A stretch of 64,000 nucleotides of DNA, taken from NCBI GenBank assembly GCA_963576475.1, contig OY754977.1:32801672-32865671 (forward strand), read 5' to 3'. Positions 53,971-63,452 of the stretch are shown here, in pieces; position 1 is the first letter of the stretch; the number at the start of each line of letters is the position of its first letter. The translations under genes were made by a program, and so were the position numbers. The notes under the pieces were generated by a model. The model saw only the letters and a program-made list of their open reading frames with translations. It searched no databases and was not told the DNA's origin. The stretch is from Molanna angustata (lineage: Eukaryota; Arthropoda; Insecta; Trichoptera; Molannidae).

Positions 53971-54186
53971 ATGAACACTGCGGCTTCTGTAGACTTTATT
54001 AATACAATTGAAATTAATTTTCTCTGTAAATTGTATGTATTTGGCACTGTTCCTTCATGTTGCGGTATAATTGACGCTTATTTTATTCTTGATTCGTATT
54101 TTGACATTTACTTGGATCGGCTGCAAAATGAGGGTGATCGTTCGTCAAAATGTATCCTTCCATATTTCAAAGAGATTGATCCTTGA
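53971..54186 (+). CDS. 71-codon open frame of unknown nature
   Basis: MNTAASVDFINTIEINFLCK, then LYVFGTVPSCCGIIDAYFIL, DSYFDIYLDRLQNEGDRSSK and CILPYFKEIDP. The composition is protein-like and the start context (AGAAATGA) is acceptable. There are no recognisable motifs, splice sites or neighbours. It may be a fragment of a mobile or host gene, or chance. Confidence 0.2.
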   Translation: MNTAASVDFINTIEINFLCKLYVFGTVPSCCGIIDAYFILDSYFDIYLDRLQNEGDRSSKCILPYFKEIDP

Positions 54187-54429
54187 TTTTTCGTATGATG
54201 TAATAAAATTGTGAATTGAGAAATAAATTAGATTTGGTCCGAATTATATTCTCACATGAATTATAAATTTTTGTTGTTATAGTCTTATATACATAACGTT
54301 AAACTCTCTTTTTTTTAAATATTAGGTAACCCACCCTTAGAAGAGTGATTTGTGCCAAATAGAAGAAAAGATAAATAAGTGAATATTACAACTTACAGAT
54401 TAATACAATTGGTTAAGATAAATTTAGAT

Positions 54430-54935
54430 ATTGCAGTAAGAGAGTTAGGTGATAAGAGATGCGACATGTTTACTGGTTCTATAGAACACGTGATCGAGTG
54501 TTTCCATTTCTGCCCCGCATGCACAAGAAGGGTTTTCATTTATATTTATTTTATATAGGTCAGAAGCAATTATTGAGAAAATGACCCAATCTCGAGATAT
54601 TTGAGATCTCTCTTTTGGACATTTTTTTTGTGAAACCAAGGAAAAGATGAAATGTTTAATTGGATATTAAAGTAGTATGTTCCTTTAGTTTCAGAAGTGA
54701 TTTTCCACAGTTTTTGCCATTTATTTTTGGCAATGTTACAGTGAGAACGAATTGTGTCTTGGATGGAAAGGGAAATGTTTAAATAAGAAGCATTAGAACT
54801 GGAGGCTTGTTTTGCTAATTTATCCGCGATCTCGTTCCAATTTATACCTATGTGGGACGGGATCCATGCTAATATAATTTCATAGTCTTTTTCTATAAGA
54901 CTACATATGAGACATGTGGTTAACCTTACTCTCTC
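54430..54935 (-). pseudogene. LINE RNase H C-terminus and zinc-knuckle region
   Basis: Minus strand from about 54925: IEKDYEIILAWIPSHIGINW, NEIADKLAKQASSSNASYLN, a linker (SIQDTIRSHCNIAKNKWQKL), FNIQLNISSFPWFHKKNVQK and RDLKYLEIGSFSQ, then a stop. A frame change gives KININENPSCACGAEMETLD and HVFY. WIPSHIGI--NE-AD-LAK is the last catalytic block of RNase H in I-group LINEs, which removes the RNA template. The frame stays open for about 110 codons, so decay is moderate. Sister fragment at 4670-5045. Confidence 0.75.
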
Positions 54936-54954
54936 TTCGTGAAGTAAATCTTCT

Positions 54955-55190
54955 TATTTTTTCTTAGTCTATTTCTGTCAACTCCTAGACGATGGCATCC
55001 TCCATCCTCGTCCATATCGCTCTGTCTTGTGCAGTCTGCATTCAGGTCAAGCCTGTATACCGGTTGAGGTCATCCCTCCATCTCAGCTGTGGTCGCCTTA
55101 CACCTCCATTTTTCGTACGGGGTTTTCAAGTCAATATTCTCTTTGTCCACTTATCGTCCGAGCTTAGCTTCTGACCACGTGTTCATTTAT
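54955..55190 (-). pseudogene. RTE-type C-terminal fragment
   Basis: Minus strand: GQKLSSDDKWTKRILTSKPR, TKNGGVRRPQLRWRDDLNRY, TGLT, stop, MQTAQDRAIWTRMEDAIVWE, LTEID, stop. RP-LRW-DDL, W/-MQ-AQDR--W---EDA blocks are the same type as 33845-34068. One in-frame stop replaces a Trp codon. Confidence 0.7.
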
Positions 55191-55329
55191 ATTTAAGATT
55201 CGCAACAAGTTGGATAATGTAAGTTACTTTTGTTCCATCCATTACCATTTCATTCCTCATTTTATCTCACCATAATTCTATCCATAGCTCTTTTACATAC
55301 ATAGTTACTCGCATTTCTTTACTAGTCGA

Positions 55330-55430
55330 ATATAACTCATATGTCTCAGGTATGTATGTACGAGTTATTATATACTTATTTACATTTTAAATATATTTTT
55401 ACTACCTACATAATAACTTTTGACAAGTTA
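55330..55430. other. No recognisable feature
   Basis: Short AT-rich spacer. Confidence 0.3.
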
Positions 55431-55431
55431 A

Positions 55432-55800
55432 AATCTCAGAGACGTCGGAGTTGGAAGGTTACGCCCTGTCTTCGGCCGGTTTACGTGATCACTTTAAGCG
55501 CTTGCGAAACGTTCACAATGTATGCTTTTTATTGAATTCCCTTATTATTCATTTTTTGAAAGTTCTATATAATATGTGAATCACCAATATTGGTAAACGT
55601 TGCGAAAGCGCTTTAAGTGATCACGTAAACCAGCAGATGACAGGTCGTAGGCCCTGTAGGTCCCTTAATTTCTCAGTTCTCCTAATAATAGATAATAATA
55701 TTCGAACTTCATCTCTATTGAGATATTTATTTTTCAAAAAATATCATTGACTTCCAATAGGGAAAAAAATCCAATGTATGCCTATGTAATCAATTAACTA
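55432..55800 (-). mobile_element. Hairpin retroposon family, compact copy
   Basis: The arms meet around 55575. The left arm has CGGTTTACGTGATCACTTTA and GCGCTTGCGAAACGTTCAC. The right has AACGTTGCGAAAGCGCTTTA, GTGATCACGTAAACCAGC, GACAGGTCGTAGGCCCTGTA and ATCTCTATTGAGATATT. The outer block TATTGACTTCCAATAGGG-like to AAATCCAATGTATGCC follows on the right, so the orientation is minus, as at 31211-31730. The left arm has lost about 40 bp of family sequence (GGTTACGCCCTG where CACCTACAGGGCTTACG is expected). Confidence 0.7.
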
Positions 55801-55887
55801 TTTAATCATAAAATATACGATTTACATATTATCTTGTTTTTGTTTCGTTAATATTTTAATGTAAATTTAGTTTTAGTTAATATTTTT

Positions 55888-56150
55888 AGTATTCGTGATA
55901 GAGTTAGAAATACAGAGATCCGAAGAATTTGCGAAGCTGAGGACATCGTAAGATGGAGGCGCCAAAGAAGAAGGTACTGGAACGAACACGTCAGCCGTAT
56001 GTCCCAAGATAGGATCCCAAAGATATCCCGAGACAACGTACCGGAGGGGTCTCGACCACGAGGACGCATAGTTGGCAGTCCACATCACAGGAGGCTGAAA
56101 ATGCAGCATAAAAGAGGCCTTGGGCCTAATAAAAGAAGAAGAAGAAATTT
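55888..56150 (+). pseudogene. RTE-type C-terminal fragment with (GAA)n tail
   Basis: Frame: IRDRVRNTEIRRICEAEDIV, RWRRQRRRYWNEHVSRMSQD, RIPKISRDNVPEGSRPRGRI and VGSPHHRRLK, ending near a GAAGAAGAAGAA tract at 56135-56147. The IRDRVRN-EIR block, WNEHVSRM and SRPRGR block align with the minus fragment at 22660-22985 and with other RTE tails. No stop within the remaining about 86 codons, but the element is 5'-truncated. Confidence 0.7.
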
Positions 56151-56159
56151 AGTTTCGTT

Positions 56160-56510
56160 CCTGGATCAGACTACGTTTGTAACTATACACATATTTCATT
56201 TTTGTCTTCATAAATAATCTTTGGCAATATCTTTGATTTTAAGATCCATAATATACTTCTAAAGACTTTGTTAGTTTCAATAAAAGTTGAGTGTATGTAA
56301 TTATACCGTTGAAATATTGTATCAAACGGGCAAAATACATAACTCTATTCAGTTAACAAGATATTTTTATAGCTAACAATCTCAAGCGAAATAGTTTATT
56401 ACGTAACAAACTTCATTTTTATGTCTGAAGTCAGTTTGCAAATAATCATATTATACTTCTTTACTTTCCACAACTATGGAATAACGTAATATTATAATAC
56501 ATGTACATAT
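56160..56510. other. No recognisable feature
   Basis: AT-rich; nothing assigned. Confidence 0.35.
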
Positions 56511-56514
56511 ACAT

Positions 56515-57290
56515 TTTCACCCCACGTCCCTGTTATTGAGGCAGGCAGAGAGAACCGGACGCCATACACTACTGTCTTAACAAAAAATCGTTGTCTGACT
56601 CACATTCATGCATCTTGTTACACATGTCTGTCTTTTTTTAGATCGAATATATTTTTTAATTGCATATACGCAAACATTGGATTTTTTTCCCTATCGGGAG
56701 TCAAATGTTATTTTTATTGACAATTACATCTCAAAAGAGACGAAGCTGGGATATTACAGAAGAAACAGGAACTCAGGCACCTACAGGGCTTACGACCTGT
56801 CATCTAAAATGATATTTCTGGCGCAGTTCAGAGGTGACATCTGTACGAGACCCCGTCACGTCCGTCACCTCATTGTTTACAAATAAATCAACTTCTCAAT
56901 AGATGGCGTTACAAAAAGGTTTCTTCGTTACCTCATAGATGGCAATAGTATAATTCCGTATCATTCAGGTGAAATGTTTACACTTCTTGTTTAACTTTCA
57001 AAAATTTCATTGATAAGGGAACTCAATAAAGGCATAATTGGTGAACGTTGCGCAAGCGCATAAAGTGATCACGTGACCCAGCCGATGACAGGTCGTAAGC
57101 CCTGTAAGTGCCTGAGTTCCTGGTTCTTCTATAATATTCCAGCTTCGTCTCTATTGAGATGTAATTGTCAATAAAAAAAAATTTAGATTTTTAACGTTCC
57201 CTTATTCTTTTGTTTCTGTTTTCTCTAGGACTGCTGCGTCCTGTTATTGCTAGGTGCCTGTTCCTGACATGGAGATGTCCAACTACCCCG
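56515..57290 (-). mobile_element. RTE-A fragment interrupted by a hairpin retroposon
   Basis: The left part (56515-56642) matches the RTE-A 3' end in reverse complement (GGCAGGCAGAGAGAACCGGA, CGCCATACACTACTGTCTTA, CATTCATGCATCTTGTTACA). The right part after 57188 (TTTTTAACGTTCCCTTATTC) resembles the next RTE-A segment (CATTAACATTTCCGTCTTTT at 8773). The intervening 539 bp are the hairpin retroposon. Confidence 0.6.
56643..57181 (+). mobile_element. Hairpin retroposon, near-complete copy
   Basis: Starts TCGAATATATTTTTTAATTG, CATATACGCAAACATTGGAT, CCCTATCGGGAGTCAAA, arm CATCTCAAAAGAGACGAAGC and GGCACCTACAGGGCTTACGA. The centre has TTTCTGGCGCAGTTCAGAGG and GGCGTTACAAAAAGGTTTCT. It ends TGAACGTTGCGCAAGCGC, CCAGCTTCGTCTCTATTGAG and CAATAAAAAAAA. 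TTTAGA is present on both sides (56637-56642 and 57182-57187), a weaker duplication than in the other two copies. Confidence 0.8.
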
Positions 57291-57520
57291 CCATGGCGTG
57301 TGTTCTTTTTTTATTTATTTTTTTGATAACAAAGAGGTACAGCTTCTTGAGATAAATAAAATTTGTATATAACTTAATTAATACAATGTAGTGACCAAGA
57401 ATTTGTTGCCTTTTACTTCATAACACCTAAGGACAGAATAATAGGAAGAAAAAATAAAGGAGAGGAAATAAATGACACTTATAAACATAAAATAGGATGA
57501 AAAACAAATATTGTAAGATT
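57291..57520. other. Possible LINE 3' UTR remnant
   Basis: TTTTTTTATTTATTTTTTTG, GATAACAAAGAGGTACAGCT and TATATAACTTAATTAATACA resemble minus-strand LINE 3' ends like that at 46735-46820, but no coding part is present. Confidence 0.3.
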
Positions 57521-57524
57521 AGAT

Positions 57525-57690
57525 GGGCGGTAGTATAGCGGTTAGCGTTCTCGCTGGGTTGGTAATCCAGTGGTCGCGAGTACGAATCCTGCCACGAGCG
57601 ATTTCGTTCACCTATACCACAATTCCCTTAAGTTAGGGAATCTATATGTCCATGTTGCAAACAAGGACATATTTATTCTTTAAAAAAAAT
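57525..57690 (+). mobile_element. tRNA-headed SINE family S3, best-preserved copy
   Basis: Starts GGGCGGTAGTATAGCGGTTA, with box A TAGTATAGCGGTTAG at 57531-57545 and box B GAGTACGAATCC at 57579-57590. The body reads GATTTCGTTCACCTATACCA, TCTATATGTCCATGTTGC and ends in an A-rich tail. Related copies at 478-645 and 36615-36790. Confidence 0.8.
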
Positions 57691-57694
57691 ATAT

Positions 57695-57785
57695 AATCGT
57701 GTCAGCTCTCTCTCATCCAGTAATGGACACTGACCTCCCCGTGAGACATCCACAGTTCCCTATCCTGGACGCGTATTTACCTTTC
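57695..57785 (-). pseudogene. RTE-type C-terminal scrap
   Basis: The minus strand reads RVQDRELWMSHGEVSVHYWM, then RES and stop, matching the AQDRELWRIKGEAYVQEW block at 33845-34068. Only about 25 codons are present. Confidence 0.55.
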
Positions 57786-58035
57786 CGTGTTGATTAGGAG
57801 GCAAGTACTGCCTCGAATTAGGCACTATTTGTTGCGTTAATGCACTTAAAAACTCGTGTTGAATTCAAGGCACGTGTCCTCCAAATACACACGGTTTAGC
57901 AACGCAAACTGTTCCTGCTAACAGTGCACTTCACCTACATATATTTCATAAGTTTACCAGAGTTTTAGTAATTTTCTACATAGTTTTCTTCGTCATAGTT
58001 CATAGTGCTTCGTGTGGTGTTTCCTGTGCTGCGAA

Positions 58036-58265
58036 ATATTATTTAACTTCCATTCCCGATTTTAATCCCTTCATACAGTCCATTTCATGAACAGGGCCAA
58101 TGGGCTCTATAGCGTCATCCGGTGTGGAAGTGGTATCGCGATCTCCCTCAGTCCATTTGCTTACACACAAATTGGTTTTCTTTTCTCTCAACGAGATACG
58201 CTGCATTCTCTTTATCTTGTGTTTTGCGCAGCCCACGTGATACAAGATACCTATACCTACCTTTT
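58036..58265 (-). other. 68-codon open frame, identity unknown
   Basis: Minus frame 58245-58039: MYHVGCAKHKIKRMQRISLR, EKKTNLCVSKWTEGDRDTTS, TPDDAIEPIGPVHEMDCMKG and LKSGMEVK, then stop. It is acidic/polar with a protein-like composition, in a region with more balanced base content (57780-58260). It may be a retroelement or host exon; no motif recognised and no splice sites clearly supported. Confidence 0.25.
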
Positions 58266-58624
58266 ATAAGGTAACACTACCTACTTTATCAAGTTGATAA
58301 ATTGTATGAATTAACTTTAGATGAATCTTTTGAGGTCGTTGTGTGTAGGTGAAATAAAGAGTCATATCATTTTTCTAATCTGGATGTGTAATGATCAATA
58401 ATCAACATAAATGTATGAAAAAAATGAAATTTTATGGCAATATAATATAACTTCATATAATCATCATTTGATCTGCTGCTAGCAACCGGAACTTAATAAC
58501 CATTGATAATTGACATACCTACCATATTGGAATTGTATATTGGTGATTAAATTTATATTAAAATTAATTAAGAAACTGAGAGTAGGTATTTATATTATGT
58601 ACATCTTTAGAAACATTAAGGCCG

Positions 58625-58915
58625 TTGTATACTTATTATATACAACGGCCGCAGAAGAACTTGCATCTTTGGTCCCTCCTCCACCCACTCGCAACAGAGT
58701 CACTCGCTTCACTCAATCGCAGCATCCATTACCAGTGGACCTTCAACATATACGAACAAGTCGCTTCTCGAACTCCTTTATTAATACAGCAGCCCGACTG
58801 TGGAACGATCTTCCGAATTCTGTGTTTCCATCTTCGTACAACCCGGGTCTTTTTAAAATCCGAATTAATAAACTCTTTTCTAGATTGCAAACCCCTCCCA
58901 ACGCTACGTAGTGCG
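58625..58915 (+). pseudogene. LINE C-terminal fragment
   Basis: Plus frame: EELASLVPPPPTRNRVTRFT, QSQHPLPVDLQHIRTSRFSN, SFINTAARLWNDLPNSVFPS and SYNPGLFKIRINKLFSRL, ending NAT then stop at 58911. The RT-R---SFI--A-RLWN-LP--VFP-SYN---FK block is the extreme C-terminus of a non-LTR retrotransposon. The frame is undamaged. An inverted CCGTTGTATA/TATACAACGG pair sits at its 5' junction (58622-58650), a possible template-switch or inversion scar. Confidence 0.65.
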
Positions 58916-58984
58916 CTTCTTCGGAAGAGTAAAATGGACCCAAATCCTAATAGCTGGCGTCCCCTACGTAGACATGTTAAAAAA

Positions 58985-59305
58985 AAAAATATGTAGTATA
59001 TGAAAATCTATGGGCATATCTCGGTAGATTTTCACATTCTCGTTCAATTGTATTGAAAATCTACTTCATAGGCATTGTATTTTTTAATTACTTAAAATAA
59101 AAAATAAAAAAAGGCTTTTATCACAATTGATTTTAGAAGAAAAGTATGAAACAACTTTAAAAAAAATCTAGATTAACACGATTCTAGATTAATATGAATC
59201 CTAAGTAGTGAAGGCTTTTGGAGATAACAGCATTCAAAGTGTTTAAAATTTATTGCAGCCAATCAAAATTTTGGTTTATTATGCTCGTTTGATATAAGTA
59301 CCTAA
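58985..59305. other. No recognisable feature
   Basis: AT-rich with a short repeated TCTAGATTAA motif near 59168-59195. Nothing assigned. Confidence 0.35.
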
Positions 59306-59425
59306 TTGATATACTAGTTGCATGTAACATATTATATCCAACTGTCGATGGCGATAGTATGTATAATTATTGAAGAATACGTACCAAACTATAAACATTT
59401 AAATACAAATTAATAAATATTTTAA

Positions 59426-59612
59426 GAATATTATTAAAATGAAACACTTTGTTTAGATTCTACAGTATATTTTGTACTTATGCCGATAGCTATTTCGCCT
59501 TACTAGGGCATTATCAAGACTTGATAATGCCCTAGTAAGGCGAAATAGCTATCGGCATAAGTACAAAATATACTGGTGAATCTAAACAAAGTGTTTCATT
59601 TTAATAATATTC
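59426..59612. repeat. 187-bp near-perfect palindrome
   Basis: The arms of about 93 bp are inverted copies around base 59519 (TCAAG-A-CTTGA). They run from GAATATTATTAAAATGAAAC outward-in to GCCCTAGTAAGGCGAAATAG. The only mismatches seen are around ATTCTACAG/CTGGTGAAT. It lies inside an HLX copy. Confidence 0.9.
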
Positions 59613-59685
59613 AGAATGGAATTCTACCAAGTAAATATTAACAAACTTAATAAAATATTTTAAGATATTTTGTTTTCCAACTGTC

Positions 59686-61550
59686 GATTCGTTCAAGGGA
59701 ATGAAATTCTATTGAAGGAAGAGGCAATTTAAATCCAAGATTCGTGTACGAAGGAACATTTTGTATGGCGTAGTGAACTTTTTGCATGCTAAAAACACCA
59801 ACTTAGAGGCTTCGCAGCATATATGTATGTTCCCATACATGGATTTACCCAGAATTTGGAGTAGAACATTTAATGTGAGTTTTGTGAGTGTGTCTGTGTG
59901 TCCCCTTTTGATCCACTCAATTTACAGAGCCCAAAATTTCTGAATATATAAACAGTTATAGGCCTACAAAACTTTAATACTAAGAATTTTGATATTTTGT
60001 TTCAGTCAGGGGTTATCAACTTTTGAATTTTTGGTTCATTTTTCCATATATCTCAGAAACCATAAAAGCTAGATTGCTGAAAATTGGTATAAACATAGAC
60101 AAATACAAAAACCCAAATTGTTTTTTCAAAAAAATTCCAGGGTTTCTCAAACATTTTTTATTAAGAAAATATTTTTTTATGATACATTTATGTGTTTAAC
60201 TGCCTGTATTTCCAATTTTTTTAAAAATATCGAAAAAAGCCGAAACACCCCGACTAGATAATTTAATTTTCTATAAAAAATATTACTATTATAGAAGTAA
60301 ATCTCAATTTTTTTTTAACAATTTTTATAAAAAATGAATTTAGTGACGACATCGCTTCATACAATTTGTATGGCAGTCGCCTATACATAATATGTAAGAA
60401 GACTTAATAGTTTGATATTTAATCTCCAAACATATATACAGAACCATCATGCTGTTTTCATATTCCGGGTAGGAAAAGAGGACTGACCTCCATACTGTCC
60501 TATCTTGACATACATACCAACATTTGTTGAAATTTTCAGTAATTTGTATTTATCAGCGGTACTAATAACATTTTCGTTAAAACTCGTTTTAGCCAACTAA
60601 ACCTCGCACTACGTAAACCACGTATTAGGCACTAATTCGTGGTTTAGTGAGTTCTGACTAATAATGTAAAAATATACAAGGACTAAGTAAACCATGGAAT
60701 ACGGAATGAATGTTGAGTGAACGCAGCCATTTAACGGGAATTTCGGAATTTTTCTTTACTTTATGCTTTTTTTTGTTCATTCTCTATGACTTTATTAGCC
60801 GTCATCTATGACATTTATCGAGAATCGTATTTCTATGTTTGTCATTGTTTGTTTACTGCATGGTTTTGGTGGTTTACTGTTTATGTATCGTCACGTTTTG
60901 GTTGAATTCCCAATAATTTAACTTATTACAACATAACTTATTACATTTATTTTAAAACAATTGTCAATGGAAAATAAATATCTTCATTTATTTTCTTCCA
61001 AATAAATCTACGAGATGCCTAGCTCCTGCCTTTGAAAATCTGTACATTCTTCTAAAATTAATGTCGTCGTAATCAACAAACGGATTACAACGCACCTATG
61101 AAAACACCTTATAAATTTTGCGTCATCAAAAAACTTTCCACCTGTTCAATTTCTTGAAACGATCTTTCAAAATCGCCGATTCTATAATCAAACAGATTGT
61201 TGTCCATAATTAATAAAAAGTATTTCTTCAAAAATGACAAAATACAATACGCGCGGTCTATTTGACTTTTGACAGCTCACGAATTCACTATTGCTATTCC
61301 ACCACTAAACTAGGGGGCCGGATGGTTTAGCGTTACCATGGTGATATAAACCATGGAATAAAATAGAAGTTTTAAAACTTGGTTATTAGTAAGATTTTTG
61401 GCCGTTAGGTTTTAGTCACTCTATTCCATGGTTCAACCTCCCTACTTTTTCGTTATTAGTACCGCCGTATGGGTTTACCTATAGTTTGGTACGTATTCTT
61501 CAACTATACATACTATCGCTGTCGACAGTTGGATCTCATGTCGCAACTAG
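59686..61550 (+). mobile_element. Helitron-like element HLX, full-length copy inserted in another HLX
   Basis: Starts TCCAACTGTCGATTCG after T and ends GTCGACAGTTGGATCTCATG, TCGCAACTAG (CTAG 61547-61550) before T. Body order is as in 37649-38595. It is interrupted by a TIR element at 60554-61467; without it the length is about 951 bp, matching the full-length copy. Confidence 0.8.
60554..61467. mobile_element. 914-bp TIR element with TAT target duplication
   Basis: The left end CAGCGGTACTAATAAC and right end GTTATTAGTACCGCCG are inverted with one mismatch in 16. TAT flanks both ends (60551-60553, 61468-61470). The empty site in sister HLX copies reads GTATTTATGGGTTTATAG, which is exactly what results when the element and one TAT are removed. 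A 3-bp duplication would suit PIF/Harbinger-type transposition, although TAT is not the usual TWA. No transposase frame was seen. Confidence 0.8.
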
Positions 61551-61724
61551 TTTATATAAAACATGTAGTTATGTATATTAGGATAGGATAGTATGGAGGT
61601 CAGTCGGTTTTTCCTACCCGGAATACGAAAATAGCATGGTGGTATGTATGTATGTTTGGAGATTAAGTATCAAACTATTTAGTGAGATATTTTGTAGTGT
61701 ATATTTTGTAGTGTATATACAGGG

Positions 61725-61900
61725 TGTCCCATAAGTCAACGGATTCCTTTTAAGGGCTGTTATACAAACTCATGACTCGCCAGAATATGCAAATATGACC
61801 AAAATAAAAGTGCCTTAGTTTTCTAGATATTGCCACTTTTACAAAGTGCCCGAAAATCTTCGCCTTAGATTGGTTTTTTGAGTGCCATATTTACAAATTT
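61725..61900 (+). mobile_element. Possible mariner-type end
   Basis: ACAGGGTGTCCCATAAGTCA at about 61730 resembles the CAGGGTGTCCCAxAAGT ends of mariner-like elements. No partner end was located. Confidence 0.35.
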
Positions 61901-63135
61901 CAATATTTTGGAATTCTAATTTATGTTTTACAATTTTGAATAACTCAGCTGTTGATCACAATCCAAAATAATAATAAAACTTTTTTTTTGGCGGAAAAAA
62001 GAATTATGGCCCGGGTTATGAATTAAAAAAAAATATTACCCAATTTTGATTGTTCACACTGAAAAAAAATGTATGACACCAACCTAGCAAATTGTTGCAA
62101 AAGTTGGCGCAATTATAGTTATTTCCACAATAGTATAACAATTACTATGTTTTACAATAAAAAAAATAGATATTGCTATTTTACTGCAAAATGAGCTGAC
62201 TGTGAAATTATTTTATTTATTAGGATTTCCGGCGTAAACACTTGCTTTAATTTATTAAAGTGACAAGGATTTTTTTTAACTAAATAAAACATTTAAATAA
62301 TTTAAAGGCAAGTGTTCACACATAAATTTTGCTTCTTCTTTAGTAAATAAGTGAACTCTTTTTTATTATTTTATAAATATAAAAATTAATACCACTACTA
62401 CAAATTGATAAAACTAACAAATAAAACAACATTAAAAATAATAAAATCAAGACAATAAGTAATGAAACAAATAGAACACAGAATATAATCATTGTCATGG
62501 TTATTTTAATAATAATTAATATGGTAAGATTGAAATTAAATAACACATTTCTTTAAAAATACATTTTAATTAACATAATTGATTAATTATAAATCTTTTG
62601 AAAAAGTGCCATGAGCTCTTAAATATGTTATTTGGAAGGATTCACTTGATGCAAAAAGTAGACACTATTTTTGAAGCATAGCATATTACAATAAAATATT
62701 TTGACTATATCGTCTTTGGCACTGTGATATACAAAATATATGTTATTTGAATTATTAAACGAAATAAAATCGTAATTGATCAATTTTATTTAACAGTTTC
62801 TTACCCAATTAATAGATGAACATTGTCTTAGAACAAAGCAATTAAGTTAAAAATAATAGGAATCAATTTACATATAAAAATAATATTTTTATTAATTTTA
62901 GAAAAACGGCGAATTCATTCTTTATTTGGCAATACTCTGGGTATAATTGATCTATTCATTCGTATTAAAGATGAGATGTACTACATATTTTGAGAAATCT
63001 AATGACAGTTATCTCTTTAGAATAAAGAAAAAAATAACATATTATAGCTACATAAAAAAATATAGTTAAAAATCATACAAATCTTTAGAATTACAAATCT
63101 TAAAAATAAAATAACTAGAGAAAAAACTTGAAAAC
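61901..63135. other. No recognisable gene
   Basis: AT-rich. One possible MITE end (CACTGAAAAAAAATGTATGA at 62065) like that at 40105-40315. CAAGTGTTCACACATAAATT (62309) and the reverse-style GCGTAAACACTTGCTTTAAT (62232) form a loose inverted pair about 75 bp apart. Confidence 0.35.
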
Positions 63136-63137
63136 AT

Positions 63138-63452
63138 AAATTTATCATAAAAAAATATTTTACTCAATAATAAATGTTTGAGAAACTCTGGAACTTTTTT
63201 AAACAAAGAAATTTGAGATTTTGTATTTGTTTATATTTATACTAATTTTCAGCGTTCTTGTTTTTATGGTTTTTGAGTTATATGGAAAAATATAGTAAAA
63301 TTTCAATAGTTTATAACCCCTGACAGATACAAAAATTCAAAATTCTGAGTATAAAATTTTAAAGGCCAATAATTTTCAATATATTCTGAAATTTTGGGCT
63401 CTGTAAATTTTCTACTCCGAATTGTGAGTAAATCCATGGAACATATGTACAT
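63138..63452 (-). mobile_element. Helitron-like element HLX, internal fragment
   Basis: ATAAATTTATCATAAAAAAA, GTTTGAGAAACTCTGGAAC, CAGCGTTCTTGTTTTTATGG and CCCCTGACAGATAC, then ATTTTGGGCTCTGTAAATTT and TCTACTCCGAATTGTGAGTA. Internal family blocks in reverse order; both ends missing. Confidence 0.7.

Larger units (their letters stand above)
59314..61700 (-). mobile_element. Helitron-like element HLX, minus copy hosting nested insertions
   Basis: The 3' end CTAG is at 59314-59317 (ACTAGTTGCATGTAACATAT). Family sequence runs to 59425, then a palindrome (59426-59612), then more sequence up to TTTTGTTTT at 59685. A second HLX copy occupies 59686-61550. The host then resumes with TTATATAAAACATGTAGTTA, GGATAGGATAGTATGGAGGT and GGAGATTAAGTATCAAAC to about 61700. 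Confidence 0.75.

Noticed and set aside
57225..57300. Splice acceptor-like TTTCTGTTTTCTCTAG followed by GACTGCTGCG
   Set aside because: Attractive, but lies in an RTE-A remnant region and leads into no sustained open frame.
62340..62546. 68-codon hydrophobic minus frame
   Set aside because: Leu/Ile-rich because of AT-rich DNA; no start context or motif.
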